This document shows, piece after piece, positions 24,619 through 32,029 of a stretch of 64,000 nucleotides of DNA. Position 1 is the stretch's first letter. Each line of letters starts with the position of its first letter. This DNA is from SIG575 sp045542485. GTDB lineage: Bacteria > Bacillota > Clostridia > Oscillospirales > Acutalibacteraceae. The notes beneath the pieces are model-generated. The model was not told where the DNA came from and ran no database searches. It saw only the letters and a program-made list of their open reading frames with translations. The DNA lies in assembly GCA_045542485.1 (NCBI GenBank), contig JAZQLC010000052.1:1-64000 (forward strand), in the 5' to 3' direction. The translations under genes and the position numbers were made by a program.

Positions 24619-25353
24619 ATGAAAAGGTTTTTCTCAGCAATGGCTGCATTACTTCTTGCCTTCACCATCACAGCTTGTTCCAATTCTGCCCCCAATAACA
24701 ATCAGGAACAAAACAACACAACAGAACCGACGGCAACAGCAACAAATCCGGAAAAAACATCCGGAACAAATCAGACAAAGCCCCCGGAGCAGAACACGGA
24801 GAACACAACCAACAACAAAAACACCATCGAAGAAAAAACAACATCTGCTGAAAAATCCGACACCAAGCCCTCAGACGCAACAAATAATACCACCACTGTA
24901 AAAAATCCCGTTACCACAACGCAGAAACCGCAGACTACAACATCCCCATCCAAGCAGCTTCCGAATTATAGTCCGGAATCTGAAATAGTGGATTTATCCA
25001 ATATAATCAACACTTACAGAGAACGAAACGGACTGAACAAACTTACTTTAGACCCGGCTCTTTGTAAAATGGCATATATCAGAGCTCGGGAACAGACTGT
25101 TCTGAAAGGTCATACCCGTCCTGACAACAGCAAATACTTCTCCATTCTGGACGAATATAATTATGAATATAATGGCTGCGGAGAAAATATCGCTTTTGTC
25201 TGGGATCTGTCAGCAGATGACATATTCAACAAATGGAAAGGCTCTTCTGCACATAACGGAAATATGATTGAAAGCAGATGGACAAAAACCGGCATCGCTC
25301 TGTACAAAAATACTGACGGAAGTTATACCATTGTCCATCTTTTTGCCTGCTGA
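24619..25353 (+). CDS. CAP/SCP-domain extracellular lipoprotein
   Basis: I start at the ATG at 24619 (MKRFFSAMAALLLAFTITAC), preceded by GAAAGGAAG; the longer frame lacks one. The signal peptide ends in a lipobox (TITAC, lipidated Cys20). Residues about 21-125 are a Thr/Asn/Lys/Pro-rich linker, likely a wall spacer. The C-terminal ~115 residues form a CAP (SCP/PR-1) domain: LSNIINTYRERNGLNKLTLDP, REQTVLKGHTRP, GCGENIAF and WKGSSAHNGNMIESRWTKTG. CAP proteins of Firmicutes are secreted, with unsettled function. A bidirectional terminator follows, shared with prmA. Confidence 0.9.
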   Translation: MKRFFSAMAALLLAFTITACSNSAPNNNQEQNNTTEPTATATNPEKTSGTNQTKPPEQNTENTTNNKNTIEEKTTSAEKSDTKPSDATNNTTTVKNPVTTTQKPQTTTSPSKQLPNYSPESEIVDLSNIINTYRERNGLNKLTLDPALCKMAYIRAREQTVLKGHTRPDNSKYFSILDEYNYEYNGCGENIAFVWDLSADDIFNKWKGSSAHNGNMIESRWTKTGIALYKNTDGSYTIVHLFAC

Positions 25354-25381
25354 TTTTTCAGTACATATAAAACTCATCAAC

Positions 25382-25424
25382 AAAATAACCTATCGGCGAA
25401 CATTTCAACCGATAGGTTATTTTA
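25382..25424. terminator. Bidirectional terminator between CAP gene and prmA
   Basis: AAAATAACCTATCGG and CCGATAGGTTATTTT form a stem with A and T flanks, serving the convergent CAP gene (plus) and prmA (minus). Confidence 0.9.
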
Positions 25425-25438
25425 ATTATTCAGTTAGA

Positions 25439-26362
25439 TTATTTCTTCTTACACTCAAAGCAAAGCCAGTTGCTCTTTTCGTGTCTTGCCACAATTTCAA
25501 AGCCGTACTTTTCAAAAGCATCGGTTACTTCTTTTTCTCTCACATCGATAATGCCGCTTGTGATGAAAATGCCGTCATCCTTGAGATAATCATGCACCTG
25601 CGATGTAAAAAGAATAATGATATCTGCCACGATATTTGCAACGATTACATCAAATTTCCCCGTCACCTTATCTGCAAGGTTACCGTGGATAACTTTCATC
25701 TTATCCTCGCCGAAGCCATTGACTTCACCGTTTTCTTTTGCAGTTTTTACGGCAAGTTTATCAATATCAACACCTGTTGCATTTTCAGCACCGAGTAGAA
25801 GCGAAGCAACAGAAAGAATACCGCTGCCGCATCCCAAATCAAGAACAGTTTTGCCCGACTCAATATATTTTTCCAGGGTTTCAAGACAAAGACGGGTCGT
25901 TTCGTGTGTACCTGAGCCAAAAGCAAGTCCCGGCTCGATACTGAGAACTGCTCTGCCCTCTGAATCCACATTCTCTTCCCACAAAGGACGGATAAGGAGT
26001 CTTTCTCCGATTTTCATCGGCTTAAAATATGCCTTCCAGTTATTTTCCCAATCCTCATTTTTGCACTGCTTTGTATCAATTGCGTGTTCAATTCCCACTG
26101 CGTTGTATCTTTCGCTGAGGAACGCAACTGCCTCAAGAGGATTTTCTTCCGGTGAGATATAAACGTGAACGATTCCTTTTGTTCTGTCTTTTTTCAGCAA
26201 ATCCTCGTCGATAAGGTCAATGTTTGCAATTTCCCATGTTTCTTCTTCGAGGGTTCTGTAATCTTCAATATAAATGCCGTAAGGCACTACCATCTGTGCA
26301 ATATCCCCTGCCCTGTCAACATCCTTTGCAGGTACTTCAATAGAAACTTCTGTCCAATCCAT
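25439..26362 (-). CDS. prmA: Ribosomal protein L11 methyltransferase
   Basis: I start at the ATG at 26360-26362 (MDWTEVSIEVPAK), with GAGGTG six bases upstream; the longer TTG frame overlaps yhaM. The 307-residue protein has the substrate domain (about 1-110), KTDFN-type linker (EDWENNWKAYFKP), the PrmA loop PGLAFGSGTHETTRLCLE and the SAM-binding motif VLDLGCGSGILSVA, then VANIVADIII. It trimethylates L11. It follows yhaM on the same strand with the stop and start about ten bases apart, as one transcript. Confidence 0.96.
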   Translation of the reverse strand: MDWTEVSIEVPAKDVDRAGDIAQMVVPYGIYIEDYRTLEEETWEIANIDLIDEDLLKKDRTKGIVHVYISPEENPLEAVAFLSERYNAVGIEHAIDTKQCKNEDWENNWKAYFKPMKIGERLLIRPLWEENVDSEGRAVLSIEPGLAFGSGTHETTRLCLETLEKYIESGKTVLDLGCGSGILSVASLLLGAENATGVDIDKLAVKTAKENGEVNGFGEDKMKVIHGNLADKVTGKFDVIVANIVADIIILFTSQVHDYLKDDGIFITSGIIDVREKEVTDAFEKYGFEIVARHEKSNWLCFECKKK

Positions 26363-26372
26363 CTTTTTCACC

Positions 26373-27344
26373 TCAATCAAGATTTGCTTCTGTTGTTATT
26401 TCTTTTCTGCCGTGATTATAAAGCTTTCTGTTATCAAGCGCCCACTGCCTTGCAGAGAATTCACCGGGCTTCACATTTTCAAGAGCATCGTTAAACTCAT
26501 AAATTGTTGCATCAAGCGTGTCGAGCTGCGAAAGCACTTCAGCCTCAACAAAAAGAGGTCTGACCGCTGCGCCGTATTCGGGAATTCCGTGATGCGAAAT
26601 CAGCATATGCTCAAGAAGAACGGCAATTTCCTCAGGAGTTCCAAGTTCTTTTGCTGTTTCCCTCACAATCATAGCACCCTTAACAAGGTGTCCGACAAGA
26701 GTACCCTCAACGCTGTAACCGGTTGCCATACCTGTGGAGGAAACTTCAAATTCATCAGTTTTTGCAATATCGTGGAGAATCGCACCACCGAGAAGAAGAC
26801 TTCTGTCGAGAGTGGGATAAATTCTGCAAACATTCTCAGCAAGTCTGATAATTGAAAGTGTATGATAGAGAAGACCGCCTCTCATAGCGTGATGAAGTTT
26901 GAAAGCCGCAGGCCAATAAAGAAGCTTTTCCTCATAGTCAGTAAGAATCTTCTTTACAAGCTTTTTAATTTCAGCATCATCAAAAGTTTCAACAATTTCA
27001 TAAATGCTTTTCAGCATCTCTTCACCTGTATAACTTGCGCTGGGAACAAAGTCTTCAATGCGCACTCCGTCTGCCTCTGTGCATTCACGGATTCTTTCAA
27101 CCCTGAACTGCACATCACCGTTATATTCATTCATTCTTCCGCGGACCTTGATGAGCATATTTGCTTCAAAGTGACTGTGCATATTCTCCTTGTAATCCCA
27201 GAACTTAGCTACAATTTCTCCGCTTGAATCCGAAAGCACAAGATCAAGATAAGTAAGACCCTTAGCAGTAGTTTTCTTTTCAAGAGATTTTATAAGACAA
27301 TAACCCTCAAGAATATCGGGAGTAGGTGTGTTTACAAAATTCAT
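26373..27344 (-). CDS. yhaM: 3'-5' exoribonuclease of the YhaM family
   Basis: The 323-residue protein begins with an OB-fold nucleic-acid-binding domain (about 10-100: GYCLIKSLEKKTTAKGLTYL, KVRGRMNEYNGDVQFRVERI) and continues with an HD domain: KLHHAMRGGLLYHTLSI, ILHDIAKTDEF, and LLEHMLISHHGIPEYG. This is the YhaM/CBF1 architecture, a metal-dependent 3'-5' exonuclease for RNA turnover. I use ATG 27342-27344; ATG 27350 and GTG 27359 are also possible with GAGG upstream. It heads a two-gene unit with prmA. Confidence 0.93.
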   Translation of the reverse strand: MNFVNTPTPDILEGYCLIKSLEKKTTAKGLTYLDLVLSDSSGEIVAKFWDYKENMHSHFEANMLIKVRGRMNEYNGDVQFRVERIRECTEADGVRIEDFVPSASYTGEEMLKSIYEIVETFDDAEIKKLVKKILTDYEEKLLYWPAAFKLHHAMRGGLLYHTLSIIRLAENVCRIYPTLDRSLLLGGAILHDIAKTDEFEVSSTGMATGYSVEGTLVGHLVKGAMIVRETAKELGTPEEIAVLLEHMLISHHGIPEYGAAVRPLFVEAEVLSQLDTLDATIYEFNDALENVKPGEFSARQWALDNRKLYNHGRKEITTEANLD

Positions 27345-27510
27345 TACCATTTTCCTCACTTTTCAGATTTAAAATATACTTTATATTTTATTATACAATA
27401 TTTCCCCACCTTTTACAATAAAACATTGTACAAAATTTCTTCAAAATCCTATTGACAAATCAAAAATCATACTGTATAATATATGAGTCGTCAGAAATGA
27501 CCGACAAAAA

Positions 27511-27587
27511 TCCGGGTGTGGCGCAGCTGGTAGCGCGCTTGACTGGGGGTCAAGAGGCCGTGAGTTCAAGTCTCGCCACTCGGACCA
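27511..27587 (+). tRNA. tRNA-Pro (anticodon GGG)
   Basis: The 77-base cloverleaf begins TCCGGGTGTGGCGCAGCTGG, has the anticodon stem CTTGA/TCAAG around CTGGGGG (anticodon GGG), the T arm GTGAGTTCAAGTCTCGC and an encoded CCA. Its 3' 23 bases form the start of the duplicated attachment sequence of the downstream element, so the present 3' part was supplied by the element. Confidence 0.95.
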
Positions 27588-27598
27588 TCTGAAAGAGT

Positions 27599-27640
27599 CT
27601 GAAAACGTTGATTTATCAAGGTTTTCAGGCTTTTTTATTT
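27599..27640 (+). terminator. tRNA-Pro terminator within the attachment repeat
   Basis: CTGAAAAC and GTTTTCAG pair around a 14-base loop and are followed by GCTTTTTTATTTT. The same hairpin occurs in the right copy at 51334-51376. Confidence 0.85.
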
Positions 27641-27658
27641 TGCCCCAAAATGCCAAAT

Positions 27659-27680
27659 GGTCCTTATTTGGTCCTTATTT
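27659..27680. repeat. Tandem 11-bp repeats, probable integrase arm sites (left)
   Basis: GGTCCTTATTT occurs twice head to tail (27659-27669 and 27670-27680). The same doublet is found at 51164-51185 just inside the right end and again, with one mismatch, at 51393-51414. Paired direct repeats near both ends are typical of tyrosine-integrase arm sites; this role is inferred. Confidence 0.65.
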
Positions 27681-27702
27681 CAGATCTTTATAATTATAAA
27701 GC

Positions 27703-27750
27703 AAACCCCGAAAACTCTTATTCACAAGAATTTTCGGGGTTTACTTTTTG
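27703..27750. terminator. Terminator downstream of the excisionase-like gene
   Basis: AAACCCCGAAAA and TTTTCGGGGTTT pair with a 16-base loop; T-rich on both sides, so it can end the minus-strand gene at 27760 and also block readthrough from the tRNA. Confidence 0.75.
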
Positions 27751-27759
27751 CTTCCAATA

Positions 27760-27960
27760 TTAAATTTTGTCTTTTCCTGATAAATAGGCATAAAGATTCT
27801 CCATATCAATTAACGCTTTATTCCCAATGTCAACAACGGGAATTTTATTTTCCTTAACCAGTCTGCGAAGACCTCTTTCTGTGAGGGCTGTTTTGCTGTC
27901 ATAATCTTTTATTTCTTTGATCGCCTCTTTTATTGTGCGCATTTTAGGGCCGTCGGGCAT
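27760..27960 (-). CDS. Excisionase-like small DNA-binding protein
   Basis: With the ATG at 27958-27960 (AAAGGAGGTGGTAAA just upstream) the protein has 66 residues, MPDGPKMRTIKEAIKEI... then LTERGLRRLVKENKIPVVDIG and a final ALIDMENLYAYLSGKD. This is the MerR/excisionase winged-helix layout, in which a short recognition helix is followed by a wing and a VDIGNK..ID segment. Such proteins bend attachment-site DNA and steer the integrase to excision. It lies between the attachment repeat and the divergently transcribed integrase. Confidence 0.8.
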   Translation of the reverse strand: MPDGPKMRTIKEAIKEIKDYDSKTALTERGLRRLVKENKIPVVDIGNKALIDMENLYAYLSGKDKI

Positions 27961-27993
27961 TTTACCACCTCCTTTTTTGTGAACGTTGCCACG

Positions 27994-28022
27994 TTGACTT
28001 AAGTTGTTTCTTGAGTTATAAT
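27994..28022 (+). promoter_or_regulatory. Promoter of the integrase gene
   Basis: TTGACT (27994-27999), 17-base spacer and TATAAT (28017-28022). Transcription would start near 28030, so translation cannot begin at the TTG at 28011. Confidence 0.8.
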
Positions 28023-28064
28023 ATAAACGGAAACCGAACAAATGTACGTTTTCCGAAATATTTT

Positions 28065-29264
28065 ATGAAAGAAGTTGTTTTTATAGGAAGATACGAAAAA
28101 CGCGGAAAAGGATACCGCCTGAAAGTTTATAACGGTTATGACGCTAACCACAATCAGATTGTTGAAACCAAAACATGGATTCCTGATTCAGGTATGACCG
28201 AAAAACAAATTATCAAAGAAGTTGAGCGTCAACTCGTCTTGTTTGAAGAAGAAGTAAAAAACGGATCTTATGTCTCTGCAAACATTAAATTTGAAACAAT
28301 GGCAGAAAAATTTCTTGAGCAAGCAGCGCTTGAAGGAAATCTCAAACAACTTACAATCGAACGCCTTAAAGATTGCAGAGAAAGAACATACAAAGCTATT
28401 GGACACCTGAGGCTCGACCGTATCACAACTGCTCATATTCAGAATTTTATAAACAGCCTCGCACAGGACGGAGCCAACAAACAAACCGGTAAAAAACTTT
28501 CAACAAAAACGCAGAAACTTTATCTCGGATTTATTTCAGATGTATATAAATTTGCAGCGAGAAATAATTTGTTTCTCAATAACCCTTGCAAGGGAGTCAA
28601 CACTATTAAAGTACCTAAAAAAGAAATAAATGTTTACAATGTCGAAGAGATGCAGAACTTTTTGAATCTCCTCTGCGAAAAAGCACCACTCAAATATAAA
28701 GTGTTTTTCATCATCGCTGTTTTTACAGGCTTCAGAAAGGCAGAAATTATGGGTCTCGAGTGGGAAGATATTGATTTTGAAAACAATGTAATAACGATCG
28801 GCAGAATATCTGTTTATTCAAAAGAACAAGGAACAATTACAGGCACTCCAAAAACTAAAAAAGGATTCAGAAGCCTGAAAGTTCCTGATGTTGTAATCAA
28901 TGCCATTCTGGAACTTAAGGAAGAACAAGACAAAATGAAATCAAAATTAGGTGACAGATGGAATGACACTGGTAGACTTTTCATTGCTTGGAACGGAAAT
29001 CCCATGGGTCCCGACACACCAAGACATTGGCTTGAAAAGTTTTGCGAACAAGAAAAAATTCGTCATGTAAATGTTCATAGTTTTCGCCATTTCAATGCTT
29101 CAGCTTTAATTGAATACGGATGCAATGTCAATCAGGTTTCAACATCCCTTGGCCATGCTCAGACCTCAACAACACTTAATATTTACACTCATTGTTTTGA
29201 TAAAGTTCTCGCAAAATCAAGTGAGGCACTTTCCGATTCCCTCAATCTGAATGTCGGCGGTTAA
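28065..29264 (+). CDS. Tyrosine site-specific integrase
   Basis: The 399-residue protein (start MKEVVFIGRYEKRGKGYRLK) has an N-terminal arm-binding AP2-like domain, a core-binding SAM-like domain (KFETMAEKFLEQAALEGNLK and following) and a catalytic domain with the Arg of FTGFRKAEIMGLEW, the HSFRHFNASAL box, LGHAQTSTT and the nucleophile tyrosine in NIYTHCF. It resembles integrases of Tn916/Tn1549-type elements. The start is set by the promoter position; no clear ribosome site is visible. It is next to the tRNA-Pro attachment repeat and is the likely enzyme for this element. Confidence 0.93.
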   Translation: MKEVVFIGRYEKRGKGYRLKVYNGYDANHNQIVETKTWIPDSGMTEKQIIKEVERQLVLFEEEVKNGSYVSANIKFETMAEKFLEQAALEGNLKQLTIERLKDCRERTYKAIGHLRLDRITTAHIQNFINSLAQDGANKQTGKKLSTKTQKLYLGFISDVYKFAARNNLFLNNPCKGVNTIKVPKKEINVYNVEEMQNFLNLLCEKAPLKYKVFFIIAVFTGFRKAEIMGLEWEDIDFENNVITIGRISVYSKEQGTITGTPKTKKGFRSLKVPDVVINAILELKEEQDKMKSKLGDRWNDTGRLFIAWNGNPMGPDTPRHWLEKFCEQEKIRHVNVHSFRHFNASALIEYGCNVNQVSTSLGHAQTSTTLNIYTHCFDKVLAKSSEALSDSLNLNVGG

Positions 29265-29283
29265 TCCGCCGGCATTTTCTTTC
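29250..29283 (+). terminator. Terminator of the integrase gene
   Basis: AATGTCGGCGG and CCGCCGGCATT pair around TTAAT and are followed by TTCTTT. The stem overlaps the last codons of the integrase gene. Confidence 0.8.
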
Positions 29284-29299
29284 CGCATAGAAAGCCCCT

Positions 29300-30259
29300 T
29301 TAAATCCTGTTGTTTAATATGTAGTTTGCGATGGTCACATCGTTTCTCCAATGTGACAGATGGAATACTGAAACTGCCATTACTGCAAGTCTGTCGTATG
29401 ACAAAGGCAAACCGTTTTTTATGGCAAGTTCTTTATTCTTACCGCGTACAAAATATTTACCTCTGATTTCATTTTTATCAAAAGGTTTCGGTTTTTTAGT
29501 GGTTTTGTCAAGGTTATACTTATTCCATCTTCTGATAAGTTCCTCTTCAAGCGTTTTTCGATATTCAGGTTCTGTTTCAAGTTTTTCAAGATAAAAGTTA
29601 TACGCTTTGAATGCTTGTACAGCTCTCATTGCGTGGTAATCAATCTGATTATTCATTTCTTCCTCGGTGAAAACTTTGTTTTCTGTTCCGTCAAAATATG
29701 AGCTGACGAAATCCACATCTTCAGGCAGAATTCTTTGTAAAGTCATCTTCCCGCCCTTACCCTGTCTCACTCTGACACATGGGTATCCTGATTCATCAGT
29801 TACAAAATCATTACCATGAAGATTTTTCAATTCATCCCTTCTTATACCCACGCATTTTTGAAAACCAACGCTATAAGCATATTTCGGGTTGTTTTCATCA
29901 CCGTTGGTGCGATAATGTTTTCTTTCTTTTCTTGAACGAGTGTTGTCTGCAGTGTGTCTTATGGGAAGATTCAGAAGTGAAAGATTCACTCCATGATAAA
30001 GTGCAACAGGAACAACATAAGTGTGAATTGTACTTGCACTTAAACCTTTTTTGATCAGATATTGCACATAGTCAAGTATGTGCTCCATACACTCTGCTTT
30101 GGTTTTACAACCATAGTGTTCTCTACAGAATTTGATGAATCTTCTGTAGTTGATCTTGTAGTATTTACGAGTTACATTGTTTTCGTACTGGTCGAAAAAT
30201 ACACAAGATTCGTCATAGAGTTTTCTTGATTTACTTTGTTTGTAATGTTTCTTTTTCAC
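29300..30259 (-). CDS. Second tyrosine recombinase
   Basis: This 319-residue protein has a SAM-like N-terminal domain (YENNVTRKYYKINYRRFIKF... SASTIHTYVVPVALYH) and a catalytic domain in which I can place Arg140 (VGIRRDELKNL), Lys168 (RQGKGGKM), the HxxR box His209-Ala-Met-Arg212, His303 (LSHWRND) and Tyr313 (ANYIL). All five catalytic positions are therefore present, although the spacing after the HxxR box is long (about 90 residues). It lacks an arm-binding domain. It is convergent with the integrase and is preceded by a long hairpin-rich leader. It may drive an internal rearrangement or a second mobility function. Confidence 0.82.
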   Translation of the reverse strand: MKKKHYKQSKSRKLYDESCVFFDQYENNVTRKYYKINYRRFIKFCREHYGCKTKAECMEHILDYVQYLIKKGLSASTIHTYVVPVALYHGVNLSLLNLPIRHTADNTRSRKERKHYRTNGDENNPKYAYSVGFQKCVGIRRDELKNLHGNDFVTDESGYPCVRVRQGKGGKMTLQRILPEDVDFVSSYFDGTENKVFTEEEMNNQIDYHAMRAVQAFKAYNFYLEKLETEPEYRKTLEEELIRRWNKYNLDKTTKKPKPFDKNEIRGKYFVRGKNKELAIKNGLPLSYDRLAVMAVSVFHLSHWRNDVTIANYILNNRI

Positions 30260-30372
30260 GAAACATACCTTCTTTCTTTTTAAAATTTATTTAGAAAGTT
30301 TCTGCTTCGCAACGGACTTTCCGCCGTCCACGCACAAGGCGAGTTAAACTGTCAAGGGCTTATTCTGAAAGC

Positions 30373-31015
30373 GATGTTTTCTGAACAAAAACATCCGATA
30401 AGGTGGATGCACACCATATCGCCGAAATGATTTCTGAGTAGAAAAAATCACTCAAAAACCATTCATTTTATCCACTAACTGGTTATTCCAGCAATTTTGC
30501 CGTAATAACCATTAGTGGATACGGTTCTTTTCTTTCGAAAAGCTACCGTTCCCGTGATGAAAACAATTCAAAAATCAGTACGTTTTTTCTTTGTTCTCAT
30601 CACACCTCCGAACAGAAAATCATTTTGCGGTAACAATTTTCTGTCCGGCAATGTCAATCTGAAACCCCTTTCTTTGTCCGCAAAGAGTTTTCAGGATTGA
30701 CTTCTTTCTTGTCGCGATTCAGTTTGTATACTGAATACTGTTCGGTGCATCAGATTATTTTCAGTAAAGGTCTGTGGATGTAACCTTTCATTTTTCACAG
30801 GTCTGAAATCTATTGTTTCGACCTCTTTTGTTTTTCCTCCTCTCAAATTGTCATTGAGCTGATGCAGGTTGACATGTGACTCAGAAAGTAAGTTTTCTCC
30901 GCAACTTACTCTCCTGTCACAAGTTGCACATTCTGTTTTTAAACGTGCAACTTGATTTGTTCTTTATTTCTGTGAGTCGGAGACCCCACACTCCATACGC
31001 ACAATCTCTTTGTGC
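30373..31015 (-). other. Hairpin array: ~640-base structured leader upstream of the second recombinase
   Basis: At least eleven inverted repeats follow one another: 30373-30395, 30470-30520 (17-pair arms ATCCACTAA..), 30521-30549, 30554-30603, 30608-30648, 30653-30701, 30717-30736, 30766-30788, 30799-30824, 30887-30910, 30921-30953 and 30999-31015. Stems are 5-17 pairs, the loops differ and there are no T-tracts, so these are not terminators. The direction is taken as minus because it leads into the recombinase gene and starts with a short ORF on that strand. It could be a large structured RNA or a regulatory leader. Confidence 0.6.
30568..30963 (-). pseudogene. Open frame continuing past the leader-ORF stop (two in-frame stops)
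   Basis: In the same frame as the leader ORF the sequence stays open for 91 codons after its TAA, including ECATCDRRVSC (possible zinc cysteines), to a TGA at 30691. It then runs 41 more codons, ending MRTKKKRTDF at 30568, where that tail also has a GGAGG-ATG of its own. It may be a decayed gene or several tiny ORFs. No homologue was recognised and composition is unusual, with few hydrophobic residues. Confidence 0.3.
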
Positions 31016-31017
31016 AT
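30964..31017 (-). CDS. Short leader ORF (17 aa) with optimal ribosome site
   Basis: ATG at 31015-31017 is preceded by AGGAGG at seven bases distance. It encodes MHKEIVRMECGVSDSQK and stops at TAA. Its 5' end overlaps the last hairpin of the array (GCACAA/TTGTGC). A ribosome on this ORF would change folding of the array, so it may be a regulatory leader peptide. No product is claimed. Confidence 0.5.
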   Translation of the reverse strand: MHKEIVRMECGVSDSQK

Positions 31018-31178
31018 ATAGGATCCTCCTTTCATCTATTAACTTCAGTGAAAGTATGTAAGATTGATACACACAAAAAGAAAATAGTAAAAAGATATCT
31101 TCTTATTTCTGAAGTTATATCACGTTATATTGAGAAATTTATAATATACGTTATTCTCTTCATCATTATATTTAGTTC

Positions 31179-31207
31179 TTGTAAACGGCTGTTTTATATG
31201 ATATAAT
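31179..31207 (+). promoter_or_regulatory. Promoter of the AbiEi-like gene
   Basis: TTGTAA (31179-31184), 17-base spacer and TATAAT (31202-31207), 23 bases before the ATG, with GAAGGTGG as ribosome site. Confidence 0.8.
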
Positions 31208-31230
31208 CAAGTTATAAAGAAGGTGGATTT

Positions 31231-31896
31231 ATGAGTAACAGTCACAAGCTTACAAGAGAAAACTTTCCTTCGGGCATTGCTACAACGGCAGAACTGAAGG
31301 CTAAAGGATTTAATAACTTTACTATCAATGCTCTTTACAACGACGGTGAACTGATACGAATCAGACGTGGGGTGTATAAAATAAAAGCCCTGAGTTCTAA
31401 CGACAAGCGGAGTATTATCCGTGCCGCCATCCCTCAGGGCATTTTCTGTTTAAGTTCAGCTTTATATATTCATTACCCCGCGAAAAAGGTTAACGGTAAA
31501 ATTATAAATAAAAAAAGACCTCACAAGCACGAACTTGCCGTGCCCAGAGGTCATGTACATTCAAAAATCAGTAATATTAAAAAGATAGAAATCAATCTAC
31601 ACTATGTCAAGCCGGAGCACCATGAAATCGGCAAAATGATTAACGAAGAAGGACTTCCGTGCTATGACATAGAACGCACTATATGTGATTACTTTAAAAA
31701 TCATTTTTGTTTCAGCAACAGATGGTTGCAAGAAATCGCAAGACTTTGCCGTAATGACAAAAGGGTTGATAAAGATAAATTATTGAAATACAGAGAACAA
31801 CTAAATCTTTCTCAGCTTGCAAAACTCAAAATGGATTGGATTATATTTCAAGATAAAAAAGCTAAAAATAAATTATTTTCCAAAAACAAAAGTTAA
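31231..31896 (+). CDS. AbiEi-type antitoxin/winged-helix regulator
   Basis: The 221-residue protein opens with the AbiEi N-terminal winged helix (about 14-52): GIATTAELKAKGFNNFTINA, LYNDGELIRIRRGVYKI, the recognition helix and wing. The rest has the AbiEi core pattern: IPQGIFCLSSALYIHYP, a His/Arg-rich segment, IEINLHYVKPEHHEIGKMIN and the DIERTICDYFKN box. In type IV systems AbiEi represses the operon and counteracts the nucleotidyltransferase AbiEii. No AbiEii-like gene is adjacent, so it is an orphan and may act as a stand-alone repressor. A terminator follows. Confidence 0.8.
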   Translation: MSNSHKLTRENFPSGIATTAELKAKGFNNFTINALYNDGELIRIRRGVYKIKALSSNDKRSIIRAAIPQGIFCLSSALYIHYPAKKVNGKIINKKRPHKHELAVPRGHVHSKISNIKKIEINLHYVKPEHHEIGKMINEEGLPCYDIERTICDYFKNHFCFSNRWLQEIARLCRNDKRVDKDKLLKYREQLNLSQLAKLKMDWIIFQDKKAKNKLFSKNKS

Positions 31897-31925
31897 AGCC
31901 CACAAAAAGTAGGCTTTGTTTTATT
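31895..31925 (+). terminator. Terminator of the AbiEi-like gene
   Basis: AAAGCC-C-AC loop GT-A-GGCTTT with the tail TGTTTTATT. Confidence 0.75.
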
Positions 31926-31965
31926 AATGATACACCTTTATTTGAGTCTTCTATTTAAAATAGCA

Positions 31966-32013
31966 AAACACCAACCACCATCTTTTGCTTTTTGATATAA
32001 TCCAATGGTGTTT
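31966..32013 (-). terminator. Possible terminator of the giant ATPase gene
   Basis: On the minus strand AACACCA and TGGTGTT pair around a long loop, followed by TTTTGCTATTTT. The loop is large, so confidence is modest. Confidence 0.4.
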
Positions 32014-32029
32014 TTTATCAATCGTTATA

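Larger units (their letters stand above)
27565..27698. repeat. Left attachment repeat (attL side)
   Basis: A ~134-base block matches 51300-51432. The first 26 bases (through the tRNA CCA plus TCT) are identical. After eight variable bases come CTGAAAACGTTGATTTATCA and the rest of an identical hairpin, then a T-rich tail, two GGTCCTTATTT units and CAGATCTTTATA.TTATA. The hairpin with its T-tract (27599-27640) also works as the tRNA terminator. Confidence 0.92.

Noticed and set aside
24668..24953. Minus-strand frames rich in Cys, Leu and Val opposite the CAP lipoprotein linker
   Set aside because: The Thr/Asn-rich linker of the lipoprotein naturally gives a hydrophobic antisense frame; no ribosome site exists.
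30515..30700. 61-codon plus-strand frame inside the hairpin array
   Set aside because: It spans four inverted repeats, lacks a ribosome site and has biased composition, so it is better explained as structured non-coding DNA.
30373..31015. CRISPR array
   Set aside because: The hairpins differ in sequence and length and there is no constant repeat with regular spacers; no cas genes are present.
30373..31015. Integron cassette array (attC-like sites)
   Set aside because: No conserved RYYYAAC/GTTRRRY-type ends, no cassette ORFs between hairpins, and the adjacent recombinase lacks the integron-specific insertion as far as can be seen.
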